Under the pieces are notes generated by a model. The model was not told the DNA's origin. It saw only the letters and a list, made by a program, of their open reading frames with translations, and made no database searches. The position numbers and the translations under genes are program-made. Positions 9,083 through 17,092 of a stretch of 64,000 bases of DNA are shown here, piece after piece. Numbering within the stretch: position 1 is the stretch's first letter; each line of letters opens with the position of its first letter. Origin of the DNA: Pantoea deleyi (lineage in GTDB: Bacteria > Pseudomonadota > Gammaproteobacteria > Enterobacterales > Enterobacteriaceae); NCBI RefSeq assembly GCF_022647325.1, contig NZ_CP071407.1:248001-312000 (forward strand), read 5' to 3'.

Positions 9083-10072
9083 ATGTATAAGACAGACGCG
9101 TGGACCTGGCATCGCAATCCATCGCCCCTTCAGCTGAGCAAAGAAGAAAAATCACTAGCACCGGGCGACGATGACGTGTTAGTCGAAAATCGTGCCGTCG
9201 GCCTTAATCCCGTCGACTGGAAACTGATGGAAGGGCTGTCTCCTGCCTGGCAGGCGGGCCAGATCCCGGGTGTCGATGGGATGGGGATTATTGTCGCGAC
9301 CGGTAAGAATGTTGCGCATCTCCGCAAGGGCAGCCGGGTGATGTACCATACCGATCTTCGCTATCACGGCAGTTTTGCACGCCATACCCTGGTTAAGGCG
9401 AATGCCGTCATTGCCGTGCCGGATAACATCAGCGATGCCACCGCCGCCTCGCTTCCCTGTCCAGGGCTGACTGCCTGGCAGGCCATTAAAAAACTGCCCG
9501 ATATTGCCGGGCAGACCGTACTGGTAAACGGTGCAGGGGGCTATGTGGGGAATCTGATTACGCAGCTTCTGATTAACCACGCCGCCCATGTCTATGTCAC
9601 CGCCAGCGAGCGTCATCATAAAAAACTCTCTGCACGGGGCGTGATTCAGGCTTTTGACTACAAAGCGTCAGGCTGGAAAGAGGATTTTCGTCGCATGCTG
9701 GGCGAAAAAGCAGTGCACGCGGTGTTTGATACGGTAAACCAGCAGAGCGCGATCTCCCTCGCCGGATTACTGGGTTACTATGGTCATCTCGTCTGTGTTC
9801 AGGACAGAATCGAAACCGCGCCGCTGCCGGCATTCACCACCAGTATTTCGTTACATGAGATCGCACTCGCATCCATTCATGCCTACGGAACAGCGCAGGA
9901 TTTGAGTCAGCTCCGTCTGGCCGGTGAAACGCTGCTGAAGCAGGTCGGTAATGGTGAGTTACAGCTCGCAGCGCCAGAAACGGTGACCTTTGATGACATT
10001 CCGGCGGCGCTGGAGAAACTCAAGCGCAACAACGATGGCACCAAGTATGTGGCGCTGATTGCACCGCAGTAA
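9083..10072 (+). CDS. Medium-chain NADPH-dependent oxidoreductase (quinone oxidoreductase-like)
   Basis: This 329-aa MDR-superfamily protein has an N-terminal GroES-like catalytic domain (residues ~1-125) and a Rossmann nucleotide-binding domain with VNGAGGYVG. It lacks the catalytic and structural zinc cysteines of alcohol dehydrogenases, so it is a zinc-free quinone oxidoreductase/enoyl reductase type. AAAGGAAA lies just upstream of ATG 9083. The gene follows the DJ-1/PfpI gene by 193 bp on the same strand and may be co-regulated by the LysR at 6997-7923. The substrate is probably a quinone or alpha,beta-unsaturated carbonyl, inferred from the family. Confidence 0.88.
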   Translation: MYKTDAWTWHRNPSPLQLSKEEKSLAPGDDDVLVENRAVGLNPVDWKLMEGLSPAWQAGQIPGVDGMGIIVATGKNVAHLRKGSRVMYHTDLRYHGSFARHTLVKANAVIAVPDNISDATAASLPCPGLTAWQAIKKLPDIAGQTVLVNGAGGYVGNLITQLLINHAAHVYVTASERHHKKLSARGVIQAFDYKASGWKEDFRRMLGEKAVHAVFDTVNQQSAISLAGLLGYYGHLVCVQDRIETAPLPAFTTSISLHEIALASIHAYGTAQDLSQLRLAGETLLKQVGNGELQLAAPETVTFDDIPAALEKLKRNNDGTKYVALIAPQ

Positions 10073-10102
10073 GGGGCTGACGCGCGTGTAGTTCAGTTAA
10101 CG

Positions 10103-10133
10103 TTCCGCGCCCGTCATGGCGGCGGGCGCGGAA
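10103..10133 (+). terminator. Strong hairpin after the MDR gene
   Basis: An 11-bp perfect stem, TTCCGCGCCCG / CGGGCGCGGAA, encloses a 9-nt loop 30 bp after the stop codon of the oxidoreductase. There is no U-run, so termination is inferred from position and stem strength only. Confidence 0.45.
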
Positions 10134-10271
10134 AAGCCATAGGTTCATAGCGGAGTGTGTCACTGAGAGCCTGGATTATTAATGCGCACAATCTATCTTA
10201 TGTTAAATCACCTACTGTGGTAAATAAGTTCATAAGACACTCCCACTAACGGATAAATCAATACGTTAGGA

Positions 10272-10316
10272 TTTCTGATCTCCCTCTCGTTTCTTGCATT
10301 AGGTACAGAGTACATT
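10272..10316 (+). repeat. 45-bp imperfect direct repeat, left copy (possible att site)
   Basis: This 45-bp segment matches 24283-24327 at 38 of 45 positions in the same orientation (both contain CGTTTCTTGC and CAGAGTACA). The copy lies 36 bp upstream of an integrase-gene remnant. Direct repeats bracketing an integrase-bearing segment are typical of attL/attR, but seven mismatches would mean an old event, or simply two related sequences. Confidence 0.5.
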
Positions 10317-10351
10317 CTCTTCATATCCATGATAATTTTGAGGTAAATATT

Positions 10352-10491
10352 GTGTATTCACTAAAGCAGTTGGTTATCTCAGGCCGTAAAAGGCGATGGA
10401 TCCTGATGGACTTGGAAACCTCTCTACCGTTGCTGTATCCCCTTAGGTACCATATTGACCATTTGGCTTTCCGCTCATTGTCCACACAGTC
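10352..10491 (+). pseudogene. Tyrosine integrase, N-terminal fragment cut by an IS
   Basis: A frame starting at GTG 10352 (GAGG ribosome binding site 8 nt upstream) reads WILMDLETSLPLLYPLRYHI followed by DHLAFRSLSTQSDLL, a pattern I recognise from the N-terminal SAM-like domain of phage/island tyrosine recombinases. About 46 codons survive; the frame then enters the IS end at 10492 and stops at 10513. The catalytic domain is absent from the window. This is the likely remnant of the integrase that moved the surrounding island. Confidence 0.5.
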
Positions 10492-10562
10492 TGACCTGCT
10501 CCCCATTGATTAATACACCGCGATGTTAGTAATGTCTTCATAAGTCACATGAGGACATCCCC

Positions 10563-10826
10563 ATGAAGAAGCGTTTTTACGACGAACAGATCATCAGTAT
10601 TCTCCGCGAGGCTGAAGCCGGCGTTTCTGCCCGGGAACCCTGCCGCAGGCACGCCATTTCCGACGCCACCTTTTACACCTGGCGCAAGAAGTTTGGCGGC
10701 ATGGAAGTCCCCGATGTGAAGCGGCTCAAGTCACTTGAAGAGGAGAATGCCCGACTCAAGAAGCTGCTCGCTGAAGCCATGCTGGATAAGGAGGCGCTTC
10801 AGGTGGCTCTGGGCCGAAAGTTCTGA
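10563..10826 (+). CDS. IS3-family transposase OrfA
   Basis: This 87-aa OrfA has a helix-turn-helix of the transposase_8 type at about residues 1-50 and a leucine-zipper-like coiled coil from about 56 to 80 ([20 protein letters not shown]). Alone it acts as a DNA-binding regulator. Near its end the sequence CCGAAAG (10814-10820) is a plausible -1 slippage site: the -1 frame is open from there into orfB, so ribosomes that slip make the OrfAB transposase. Confidence 0.92.
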   Translation: MKKRFYDEQIISILREAEAGVSAREPCRRHAISDATFYTWRKKFGGMEVPDVKRLKSLEEENARLKKLLAEAMLDKEALQVALGRKF

Positions 10827-10858
10827 CGACAGACCAGAAGCGGGAAGCCGTAGAAGTC

Positions 10859-11683
10859 ATGTGTGAGACAACGGGCCTGTCGCAACGCCGTGCCTGCAGG
10901 CTGCCTGGTCTGTCCCTTTCAACCTGCCGTTATTCGGCTCAGCGTCCGGCTGCTGACGCGCAGCTGTCTCTGCGTATCACAGAGCTGGCACTTGAACGTC
11001 GCCGGTTTGGTTACCGGCGCATCTGGCAGTTATTACGTCGGGAGGGCCTTCAAGTCAACCACAAGCGGGTTTACCGCATCTATCGCCTTAACGGTCTGGG
11101 TGTAAAACGCAGGCGACGCCGTAAGGGGCTGGCGACTGAGCGGCTTCCGCTTCTACGCCCGGATGCGCCGAACCTGACATGGTCGATGGATTTTGTCATG
11201 GATGCACTTGCCAGCGGCCGCCGGATTAAGTACCTGACCTGCGTGGATGATTTCACGAAGGAGTGTCTGACGATCACCGCTGCTTTCGGTATTTCAGGCG
11301 TTCAGGTCGCGCGTATTCTGGACAGCATCGCGCGGTTTCGTGGCTATCCGGCAATGATCAGAACCGATCAGGGCCCGGAATTTACCTGCCGTGCGCTCGA
11401 CCAGCGGGCTTTTGAGTATGGCGTAGAACTGCGACTTATCCAGCCGGGCAAGCCAACACAGAACGGATTTATTGAGAGTTTCAACGGACGCTTTCGGGAT
11501 GAATGCCTTAATGAGCACTGGTTCAGCGATATTCTCCATGCCCGGAAAATCATTAATGACTGGCGGCAGGACTATAACGAGTCCAGACCTCATTCATCGC
11601 TGAATTATCAGACGCCGTCTGAATTTGCAGCATGCTGGCGAAACGGAAAAAATGAAGAAAAACCAACCGACATTACTAACTGA
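10859..11683 (+). CDS. IS3-family transposase OrfB (DDE integrase domain)
   Basis: This 274-aa (from ATG 10859) catalytic part has an HTH_21 region followed by an rve integrase core. The DDE triad is complete: D111 (WSMDFVMD), D170 (IRTDQGPEF) and E206 (NGFIESFNG), with 35 residues between the second D and E as expected for IS3 elements. The frame is open upstream to at least 10814, so the functional product is probably the OrfA-OrfB frameshift fusion rather than a protein starting at 10859. No internal stop is present, so the element should be competent. Confidence 0.92.
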   Translation: MCETTGLSQRRACRLPGLSLSTCRYSAQRPAADAQLSLRITELALERRRFGYRRIWQLLRREGLQVNHKRVYRIYRLNGLGVKRRRRRKGLATERLPLLRPDAPNLTWSMDFVMDALASGRRIKYLTCVDDFTKECLTITAAFGISGVQVARILDSIARFRGYPAMIRTDQGPEFTCRALDQRAFEYGVELRLIQPGKPTQNGFIESFNGRFRDECLNEHWFSDILHARKIINDWRQDYNESRPHSSLNYQTPSEFAACWRNGKNEEKPTDITN

Positions 11684-11713
11684 AGGTTGTATCTAATACT
11701 GGGGGCAGGTCAC

Positions 11714-11827
11714 CCTGCCTGGCACATGAATAAAGAGCACTGGGTGAGCGTGATCCTGGACGGTCCCATCACGCCAGACTAGATCCACGATCTGCTGTCT
11801 GAAAGTCACCGGCTGACCTCTGTATAG
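11714..11827 (+). pseudogene. MmcQ/YjbR-family C-terminal remnant
   Basis: Immediately right of the IS, a frame reads PAWHMNKEHWVSVILDGPIT then PD, stop (TAG 11780), IHDLLSESHRLTSV, stop. This is the C-terminus of the MmcQ/YjbR family (consensus HxNKxHW near the end). The 5' part is missing and the remaining part carries an in-frame TAG where Glu is expected (PDE to PD-stop). No N-terminal part is visible on the other side of the IS, implying loss of the intervening DNA. Confidence 0.7.
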
Positions 11828-11835
11828 GGTGCCAG

Positions 11836-11853
11836 CGCCGCCTGCGGGCGGCG
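11836..11853. terminator. Hairpin after the mmcQ remnant
   Basis: A 7-bp stem CGCCGCC/GGCGGCG encloses a TGCG loop and is followed by TCCTCCCTCTTTC. It lies between the mmcQ remnant and the convergent glycerate kinase gene. The U-tract is imperfect. Confidence 0.5.
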
Positions 11854-11895
11854 TCCTCCCTCTTTCTGCGCGGCGGCGCGCAAGTAACGGCAGCG

Positions 11896-13155
11896 TCAGA
11901 TAATCATTATTGCCCGAATATCGTTTACGTTTGTTAGCGTTGGTCCGGTTATCACCAGGTCATTAAGCGCGTGAAAATAGCTATAACTGTCGTGAACATC
12001 GAGATAATTAGCTGCATCCAGACCTCCCATTTTGCCGCGTATTAACGTGTCCGGGAATACCAGAGCACCTGCTGCATCTTCTGTGCCGTCGATACCATCA
12101 CTGTCGCCGGCGATAGCCCATATGCCGCTCTCCCCCTGCAATGCACAGGCCAGACTGAGCGAAAATTCAGTATTTCGCCCACCCTTTCCGGGCTGGTCAT
12201 TGTTTACCGTTACGGTGGTTTCACCACCCGACAGCAGTACTGCCGGACCGGAAACCGGATGACCATACTGCTTCACGGATTTAGCAATCCCGGCCATAAC
12301 AATGGCCACTTCACGACTTTCACCTTCTATCGCATCGCCCAGAATAAGCGGCGTCAGTCCGTGTCTGCACGCAGCCAGCGCGGCAGCCTTCAAAGCCAGC
12401 TGCGGCGTGGCAATGAGTTTAACCTCACTGTTCGCTGTGCTTTCAACCGGGTCTGCCGGCTGGCTTAGCAGTTTATGAACAGGTTCCGGGGTCTGAATAC
12501 CGTAGCGCTGGAGTACCCGAAGCGCATCAAGCGGCGTGCTGTCATCTGCAACAGTAGGACCTGATGCCACATCTGCCGGGTTATCCCCCGGCACATCGCT
12601 GATAATCAGTGACACAATATGGGCCGGTTGCGCCATTCTTGCCAGCTTGCCGCCTTTCACCGCGGAGAGATGACGACGTACCAGATTCATCTCTTTGATA
12701 TTGGCACCGCTGTGCAGTAGCGCGCGGGTAATTGCTTGCTTATCTTTCAATGTTAATCCTGGTACGGGCAGCGCCATCAACGCCGACCCGCCACCGGAAA
12801 TTAGCGCCAGCACCAGGTCATCAGAGGTCAACCCGCGCAGCGCTTCCACAATCAGCATTGCGGCAACTTCGCTCATCGAATCCGATACCGGATGAGCAGC
12901 CTCAATAATCCGGATGCGGCCAGCAGGCACCGCGTAACCGTAACGCGTCACCACCACGCCAGAAACATCCACATCCGGCCAGGCTGCATCCACAGCCGCC
13001 GCCATTGCCGCCGAGGCTTTACCGGCACCGATTACCACGCAGCGGCCGCGCGGTTTTTCCGGCAGGTTAGACAGGATCGCAGGCCCGGCTCGGGCGCTTT
13101 CGACAGCATGCTGAAAAATATCCTGCAGGATCTCTGCAGCCTGTTCATTTTTCAT
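11896..13155 (-). CDS. ttuD: Glycerate kinase, MOFRL family (TtuD-like)
   Basis: This 419-aa protein of the DUF4147/MOFRL glycerate-kinase family has the N-terminal domain with VIGAGKASAAMA and ISGGGSALMALP, and a C-terminal MOFRL domain with LSGGETTVTV and GGRNTEFSLSLA. It phosphorylates D-glycerate to 2-phosphoglycerate; homologues in tartrate operons were formerly called hydroxypyruvate reductase TtuD. It is the last gene of a three-gene operon, starting 2 bp after the tartrate dehydrogenase stop codon, which points to translational coupling. In context it feeds D-glycerate made by the tartrate dehydrogenase/decarboxylase into glycolysis. Confidence 0.92.
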   Translation of the reverse strand: MKNEQAAEILQDIFQHAVESARAGPAILSNLPEKPRGRCVVIGAGKASAAMAAAVDAAWPDVDVSGVVVTRYGYAVPAGRIRIIEAAHPVSDSMSEVAAMLIVEALRGLTSDDLVLALISGGGSALMALPVPGLTLKDKQAITRALLHSGANIKEMNLVRRHLSAVKGGKLARMAQPAHIVSLIISDVPGDNPADVASGPTVADDSTPLDALRVLQRYGIQTPEPVHKLLSQPADPVESTANSEVKLIATPQLALKAAALAACRHGLTPLILGDAIEGESREVAIVMAGIAKSVKQYGHPVSGPAVLLSGGETTVTVNNDQPGKGGRNTEFSLSLACALQGESGIWAIAGDSDGIDGTEDAAGALVFPDTLIRGKMGGLDAANYLDVHDSYSYFHALNDLVITGPTLTNVNDIRAIMII

Positions 13156-13157
13156 GG

Positions 13158-14246
13158 TTATACGGTCTCGGCAATATTTGCTCTGGCTTCGATAAATTCC
13201 ACTACAGCGCGGGTGACGTCCGCGGTACTGGCCGTTCCGCCGACGTCTGGCGTCAGAATGCCTTTCTCACAAACATATTCGATGCTTTCCATAATCAGCG
13301 CTGCGGCGTCGCGTTCTCCCAGATGTTCAAGCATCTGTACGGCAGTCCAGAAGGTCGCTATCGGGTTAGCGATACCTTTGCCGGTGATGTCGAATGCTGA
13401 ACCATGGATAGGTTCGAACATGGAGGGAAATCGGCGTTCCGGGTCGATATTGGCAGTCGGCGCTACCCCTAGGCTGCCAGCCAGCGCGCCGGCCAGATCG
13501 GAAAGGATATCGGCGTGCAGATTGGTGGCAACGATGGTATCCAGCGTCTGCGGATGCAGCGTCATGCGGTGCGTCATGGCATCGACCAGCATCTTGTCCC
13601 ACTGGACATCCGGGAACTCCTGCGCCACCTCGGCAGCAATCTCATCCCACATCACCATTCCGTGGCGCTGGGCATTGGATTTGGTCACCACGGTCAGCAG
13701 CTTGCGCGGACGAGACTGCGCCAGCCTGAAGGCATAGCGCATAATGCGCGTAACCCCGACGCGGGTGAAGATGGCCACCTCGGTGCCGACTTCTTCCGGT
13801 AAGCCACGGTGTGCCCGACCGCCGTTACCGGAGTATTCCCCCTCCGAGTTCTCACGCACAATGACCCATTCAAGATCGCCCGGACCGCGGTTACGCAGCG
13901 GTGAGGTGACACCCGGCAAAATTTTGGTTGGACGCACGTTGGCGTACTGGTCGAAGCCCTGGCAAATTGGCAGACGCAGCCCCCAGAGAGTGATGTGGTC
14001 AGGCACATCCGGCGCGCCCACTGCGCCAAAGTAAATAGCATCAAACGTTTTCAGCGTATTCAGCCCCTCCTCCGGCATCATCACGCCATGTTTTTTGTAA
14101 TAGTCCGACCCCCAGTCAAAGGTCTCCACATCAAAGTTCAGCTGCGGATCGTGGCGCGTCAGCGCATGCAGCACTTCAACCCCAGCAGAGATGACTTCCG
14201 GACCGATGCCGTCGGCGGGTATGGCAGCAATTTTGTAGGTACGCAT
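13158..14246 (-). CDS. ttuC: Tartrate dehydrogenase/decarboxylase (TtuC/DmlA family)
   Basis: This 362-aa member of the isocitrate/isopropylmalate dehydrogenase superfamily has the NAD- and metal-binding segments visible: the start IPADGIGPEV, RPTKILPGV, VRENSEGEYSGNGG, VTKSNAQRHGM, and the metal-binding region VDAMTHRMTLHP with NLHADILSDLAG. Family members oxidise tartrate (and D-malate) and can decarboxylate it to D-glycerate with NAD and Mn2+. It lies between the MFS transporter (2-bp gap) and glycerate kinase (2-bp gap), making a complete tartrate uptake and catabolism unit. D-malate dehydrogenase (DmlA/YeaU) is the closest alternative name; the neighbours favour tartrate. Confidence 0.92.
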   Translation of the reverse strand: MRTYKIAAIPADGIGPEVISAGVEVLHALTRHDPQLNFDVETFDWGSDYYKKHGVMMPEEGLNTLKTFDAIYFGAVGAPDVPDHITLWGLRLPICQGFDQYANVRPTKILPGVTSPLRNRGPGDLEWVIVRENSEGEYSGNGGRAHRGLPEEVGTEVAIFTRVGVTRIMRYAFRLAQSRPRKLLTVVTKSNAQRHGMVMWDEIAAEVAQEFPDVQWDKMLVDAMTHRMTLHPQTLDTIVATNLHADILSDLAGALAGSLGVAPTANIDPERRFPSMFEPIHGSAFDITGKGIANPIATFWTAVQMLEHLGERDAAALIMESIEYVCEKGILTPDVGGTASTADVTRAVVEFIEARANIAETV

Positions 14247-14248
14247 AG

Positions 14249-15571
14249 TTACTTCTCCAGTTGATGAGTATGAGGATGAGGGATCTCTGCCGTTTGCGGC
14301 TTGTCAGCCCTGGCAGAAAGAATCAGGACAATGAGGGCCGAAAGCGCCAGCAGTCCGGCGACAAAGTACAGGCCCCAGGTGTAGCTACCAGTTTGCTGGC
14401 GGATTACGCCAATCATCATCGGGCCGACAAAGCCGCCGAGGTTGCCGATAGAGTTAATCGTGGCGATACCAGCTGCTGCTGCCGGGCCGCTCAGGAACAC
14501 TGTAGGCATACTCCACAGTGGCGGTTTCGATGCGCTGATGCCCACCGTGACCAGCGTTAAGGCGACGATCACGGTAAAGAGTGTGCTGACGTTACCGGCG
14601 TAAATCAGACCGGCTGCCGCCAGCAGGCAGGCGCCAATCACATGCCAGCTGCGCTCTTTGGTGCGGTCTGAATGCCGTGCCCACAGGATCATGGCGATTA
14701 CGCCGATGACAGCCGGGAAAGCGTTGAGGAAACCGATCTCCAGCGAGGTAGCACCGAAGCTGCGGATGATTTGCGGAGACCAGATCCCAAGCGTGTACAG
14801 GCCGGCAGACGTACCAAAATAGACCAGCGCCAGAGCCAGCACGCGTTTATCCGCCAGCCCTTTCCATGCGCTGCTGTGGCTCTGTTTTGCCGCCCGGGCC
14901 AGTTCCTCGGCCTGCATGGTGTTTTCCAGCCACGCACGCTCTTCGTCAGTCAGCCATTTGGCCTTGGCCGGACGATCGGTAAGGAAGAACAGAACCACAA
15001 CCCCAAGTACCAGTGCCGGCAAGGCTTCCAGCACAAACATCCACTGCCATCCTGCGTAGCCGAGGAAACCGTGCATTTCGAGGAGAGCGGCTGAAATAGG
15101 CGATCCCAGCGCGGTGGAAAGCGGTGCAGCGGCCATAAAGATGGCTGTAACCTGCGCGCGTCGGGCTGCCGGGAACCAATAGCTGAGATAAAGGATAATG
15201 CCCGGGAAGAAACCGGCTTCCGCCACGCCGAGCAGAAAACGCAAAATGTAGAAGCTTGTTGTACCCTGCACAAAAGCCATGCAGCCAGAGACTAAGCCCC
15301 AGGTGATCATCACGCGGGCGATCCAGATGCGGGCTCCCACTTTATGCAGGATTAAGTTTGACGGGACTTCAAACAGAAAGTAGCCGAGGAAGAAAATGCC
15401 GGCGCCCATCCCGAAAACGGTGGGCGAAAACCCCAGATCCTCGTTCATGGTCAGGGCGGCAAAACCAATGTTTACCCGATCGAGGAAAGCGATGAAATAA
15501 AGCAGCATGATAAAAGGAATAATGCGCAGGGTAACCTTGCGCATAACCTTTTTTTCGAGGTGATTATTCAT
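14249..15571 (-). CDS. ttuB: MFS tartrate transporter (TtuB-like, ACS family)
   Basis: This 440-aa, 12-transmembrane MFS permease is of the anion:cation symporter family. The N-terminus FLDRVNIGFAALTMNEDLGF is the family signature, followed by GIFFLGYFLFEVPSNLIL, characteristic of TtuB/phthalate-type permeases. A central cytoplasmic loop lies around residues 200-240. It heads the operon with tartrate dehydrogenase and glycerate kinase, and is divergent from a LysR gene 129 bp away. Import of tartrate or a related dicarboxylate is inferred from family and context. Confidence 0.9.
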   Translation of the reverse strand: MNNHLEKKVMRKVTLRIIPFIMLLYFIAFLDRVNIGFAALTMNEDLGFSPTVFGMGAGIFFLGYFLFEVPSNLILHKVGARIWIARVMITWGLVSGCMAFVQGTTSFYILRFLLGVAEAGFFPGIILYLSYWFPAARRAQVTAIFMAAAPLSTALGSPISAALLEMHGFLGYAGWQWMFVLEALPALVLGVVVLFFLTDRPAKAKWLTDEERAWLENTMQAEELARAAKQSHSSAWKGLADKRVLALALVYFGTSAGLYTLGIWSPQIIRSFGATSLEIGFLNAFPAVIGVIAMILWARHSDRTKERSWHVIGACLLAAAGLIYAGNVSTLFTVIVALTLVTVGISASKPPLWSMPTVFLSGPAAAAGIATINSIGNLGGFVGPMMIGVIRQQTGSYTWGLYFVAGLLALSALIVLILSARADKPQTAEIPHPHTHQLEK

Positions 15572-15700
15572 TTTGGGGATGCTCCATTGTCGTGTAGGGT
15601 TGTTATCGTTTTGTAATAAGCCCAGTATGGAGAGGTGTGGGGTTTTATCATCAGCACTGCTTTATACAAATTATTTAGATAATCGGTTTCTGGTGAAAAA

Positions 15701-16609
15701 ATGGATATAAATCAGCTGCGTTGCTTTGTGGTGTTAGGTGATGAGCTTCACTTTGGCCGGGCTGCCCGTAATCTCGAAATGATGCCTGCGTCACTCAGCC
15801 GTTTCATCAAACTGCTGGAAGAAGATCTGGGGATAAGGCTACTGAATCGATCAACCCGGAATGTGTCGCTTACGCCTGAAGGCGCAGAGTTTTTAAATGA
15901 GGCTAAAGCCGTGATTGCTGATTTCGATGCGCTACGGCTGCGGTTCCGTAAAAATGTGCTGCCGCAAAAGAGGACGCTGCGGATCGGTGCTATTGACAGC
16001 GCGGCCAGAGGATTACTGCCGGAGTTACTTAATCTTTTTGTCAGGCAGTTTCCTGATGCAGATATCCATATCACGGAAGATAAATCTCACAATCTTATTC
16101 CGCGGCTCATTTCCGGATGGCTGGACCTGGTCTTTGTGCGTCCGCCTGAACATGCTGATGCTACGCTGACTACCCGTTTTATCGCGAATGAGACCTGTGT
16201 GCTTGCCGTACCTGCTGACCACCGGCTGGTCAGTTATGACGAAGTCAGTATCGCTGATTTTCGTAATGAACCCGTTATCGTGCCGGAAAGACGTACCCGG
16301 CGTCACAGCCATGATCTGACGATGAATATTTTCAGGGAGGGTGGCAGCATGCCCGTTATTGCGCAATATGCCGAAGAGAAGCAGACCATCCTGAGTTTTG
16401 TTGCCGCCGGGCTGGGCGTAGCCCTGGTGCCTGCATCATATAAAAATATGAATGCCGACGGTGTCAGATACCTTGCTCTCTCGCCGATGAAGCATGTTGA
16501 AGGGCTACCACTGAGCGCAATGTGGCATCAGGGAAATAATAATATTTATGTCAGATCCCTGCTGGATATGCTTTCCGATAACATCGAAGAGCTGACCCGT
16601 AATTTGTGA
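15701..16609 (+). CDS. LysR-family regulator of the tartrate operon
   Basis: This is a 302-aa LysR regulator starting MDINQLRCFVVLGDELHFGR, with a helix-turn-helix across residues 1-60 (AARNLEMMPASLSRFIK) and an effector-binding domain after residue 90. It is divergent from the ttuB-ttuC-ttuD operon with 129 AT-rich base pairs between the starts, the classic arrangement for LysR control of a catabolic operon. Tartrate as coinducer is inference. It marks the edge of the recognisable metabolic genes; sequence after it becomes accessory and decayed. Confidence 0.9.
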   Translation: MDINQLRCFVVLGDELHFGRAARNLEMMPASLSRFIKLLEEDLGIRLLNRSTRNVSLTPEGAEFLNEAKAVIADFDALRLRFRKNVLPQKRTLRIGAIDSAARGLLPELLNLFVRQFPDADIHITEDKSHNLIPRLISGWLDLVFVRPPEHADATLTTRFIANETCVLAVPADHRLVSYDEVSIADFRNEPVIVPERRTRRHSHDLTMNIFREGGSMPVIAQYAEEKQTILSFVAAGLGVALVPASYKNMNADGVRYLALSPMKHVEGLPLSAMWHQGNNNIYVRSLLDMLSDNIEELTRNL

Positions 16610-16707
16610 TGTGGGAAACGTATTTTAGCCTAATTATTATTTTTGATTATAAAATCTATAACTTAACCTAAGGAGTACACGTTCTGTCACAAGGACAGTC
16701 TGACTAC

Positions 16708-16983
16708 ATGACGAAGGATTATAGGCCACTCAAAGATGACGGTCGCCCTACCCAGCTCCGCACTCATATTCCTCGTCACAATATAAATACTTTTCTCGCT
16801 AGTTGATTTAAGGGTGGAGAAAAGATACCTAACAAGACCGATGAAAAGTGCGGTCATCCATCACTTTTAAATAAAGCACGTCGCCGGGGAGCCACCTTCT
16901 GTCTTGCTGAGCTTCTTCGTCAACCTAGCGTAACGGTATGCCTAGTGCTGGCCGTGTCGTTGATCTCAGCATTCTGGCAGTAA
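16708..16983 (+). pseudogene. Decayed small gene of unknown family
   Basis: A 91-codon frame runs from ATG 16708 to TAA 16983 and is interrupted only by a TGA at 16804. The first part reads MTKDYRPLKDDGRPTQLR and the second ends with a hydrophobic stretch (VTVCLVLAVSLISAFWQ). A sense codon mutated to TGA is the simple explanation. I do not recognise the family. The remaining bases of the 16610-17092 gap hold an AT-rich segment and no other gene I can support. Confidence 0.3.
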
Positions 16984-17092
16984 CCACGGGGCCCGGACAG
17001 GCTCAGGTAATTAATTGTGAATTTCCCCGCGATAAAAAGTGGGTTAACGCTTATTATTTCTGCACTTAGCATATAGGGAATTCAGGATATCT

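Larger units (their letters stand above)
10492..11712 (+). mobile_element. IS3-family insertion sequence (IS407-like), apparently intact
   Basis: This 1221-bp element has imperfect terminal inverted repeats: the left end starts TGACCTGCTCCCCATT and the right end, reverse-complemented, starts TGACCTGCCCCCAGTA. It carries orfA and orfB in the -1 frame relationship typical of IS3-family elements, with an intact DDE triad. The flanking tetranucleotides are AGTC on the left and CCCT on the right, so no target duplication is seen. Together with the truncated integrase on the left and the mmcQ remnant on the right, this suggests that DNA beside the IS was deleted or rearranged after insertion. Confidence 0.9.

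Noticed and set aside
8925..9137. 70-codon plus-strand frame between the DJ-1 and MDR genes
   Set aside because: No ribosome binding site, no family resemblance, and it overlaps the start of the MDR gene.
16804..16806. In-frame TGA as a selenocysteine codon
   Set aside because: No selenoprotein family resemblance and no adjacent hairpin of SECIS type; decay is simpler.
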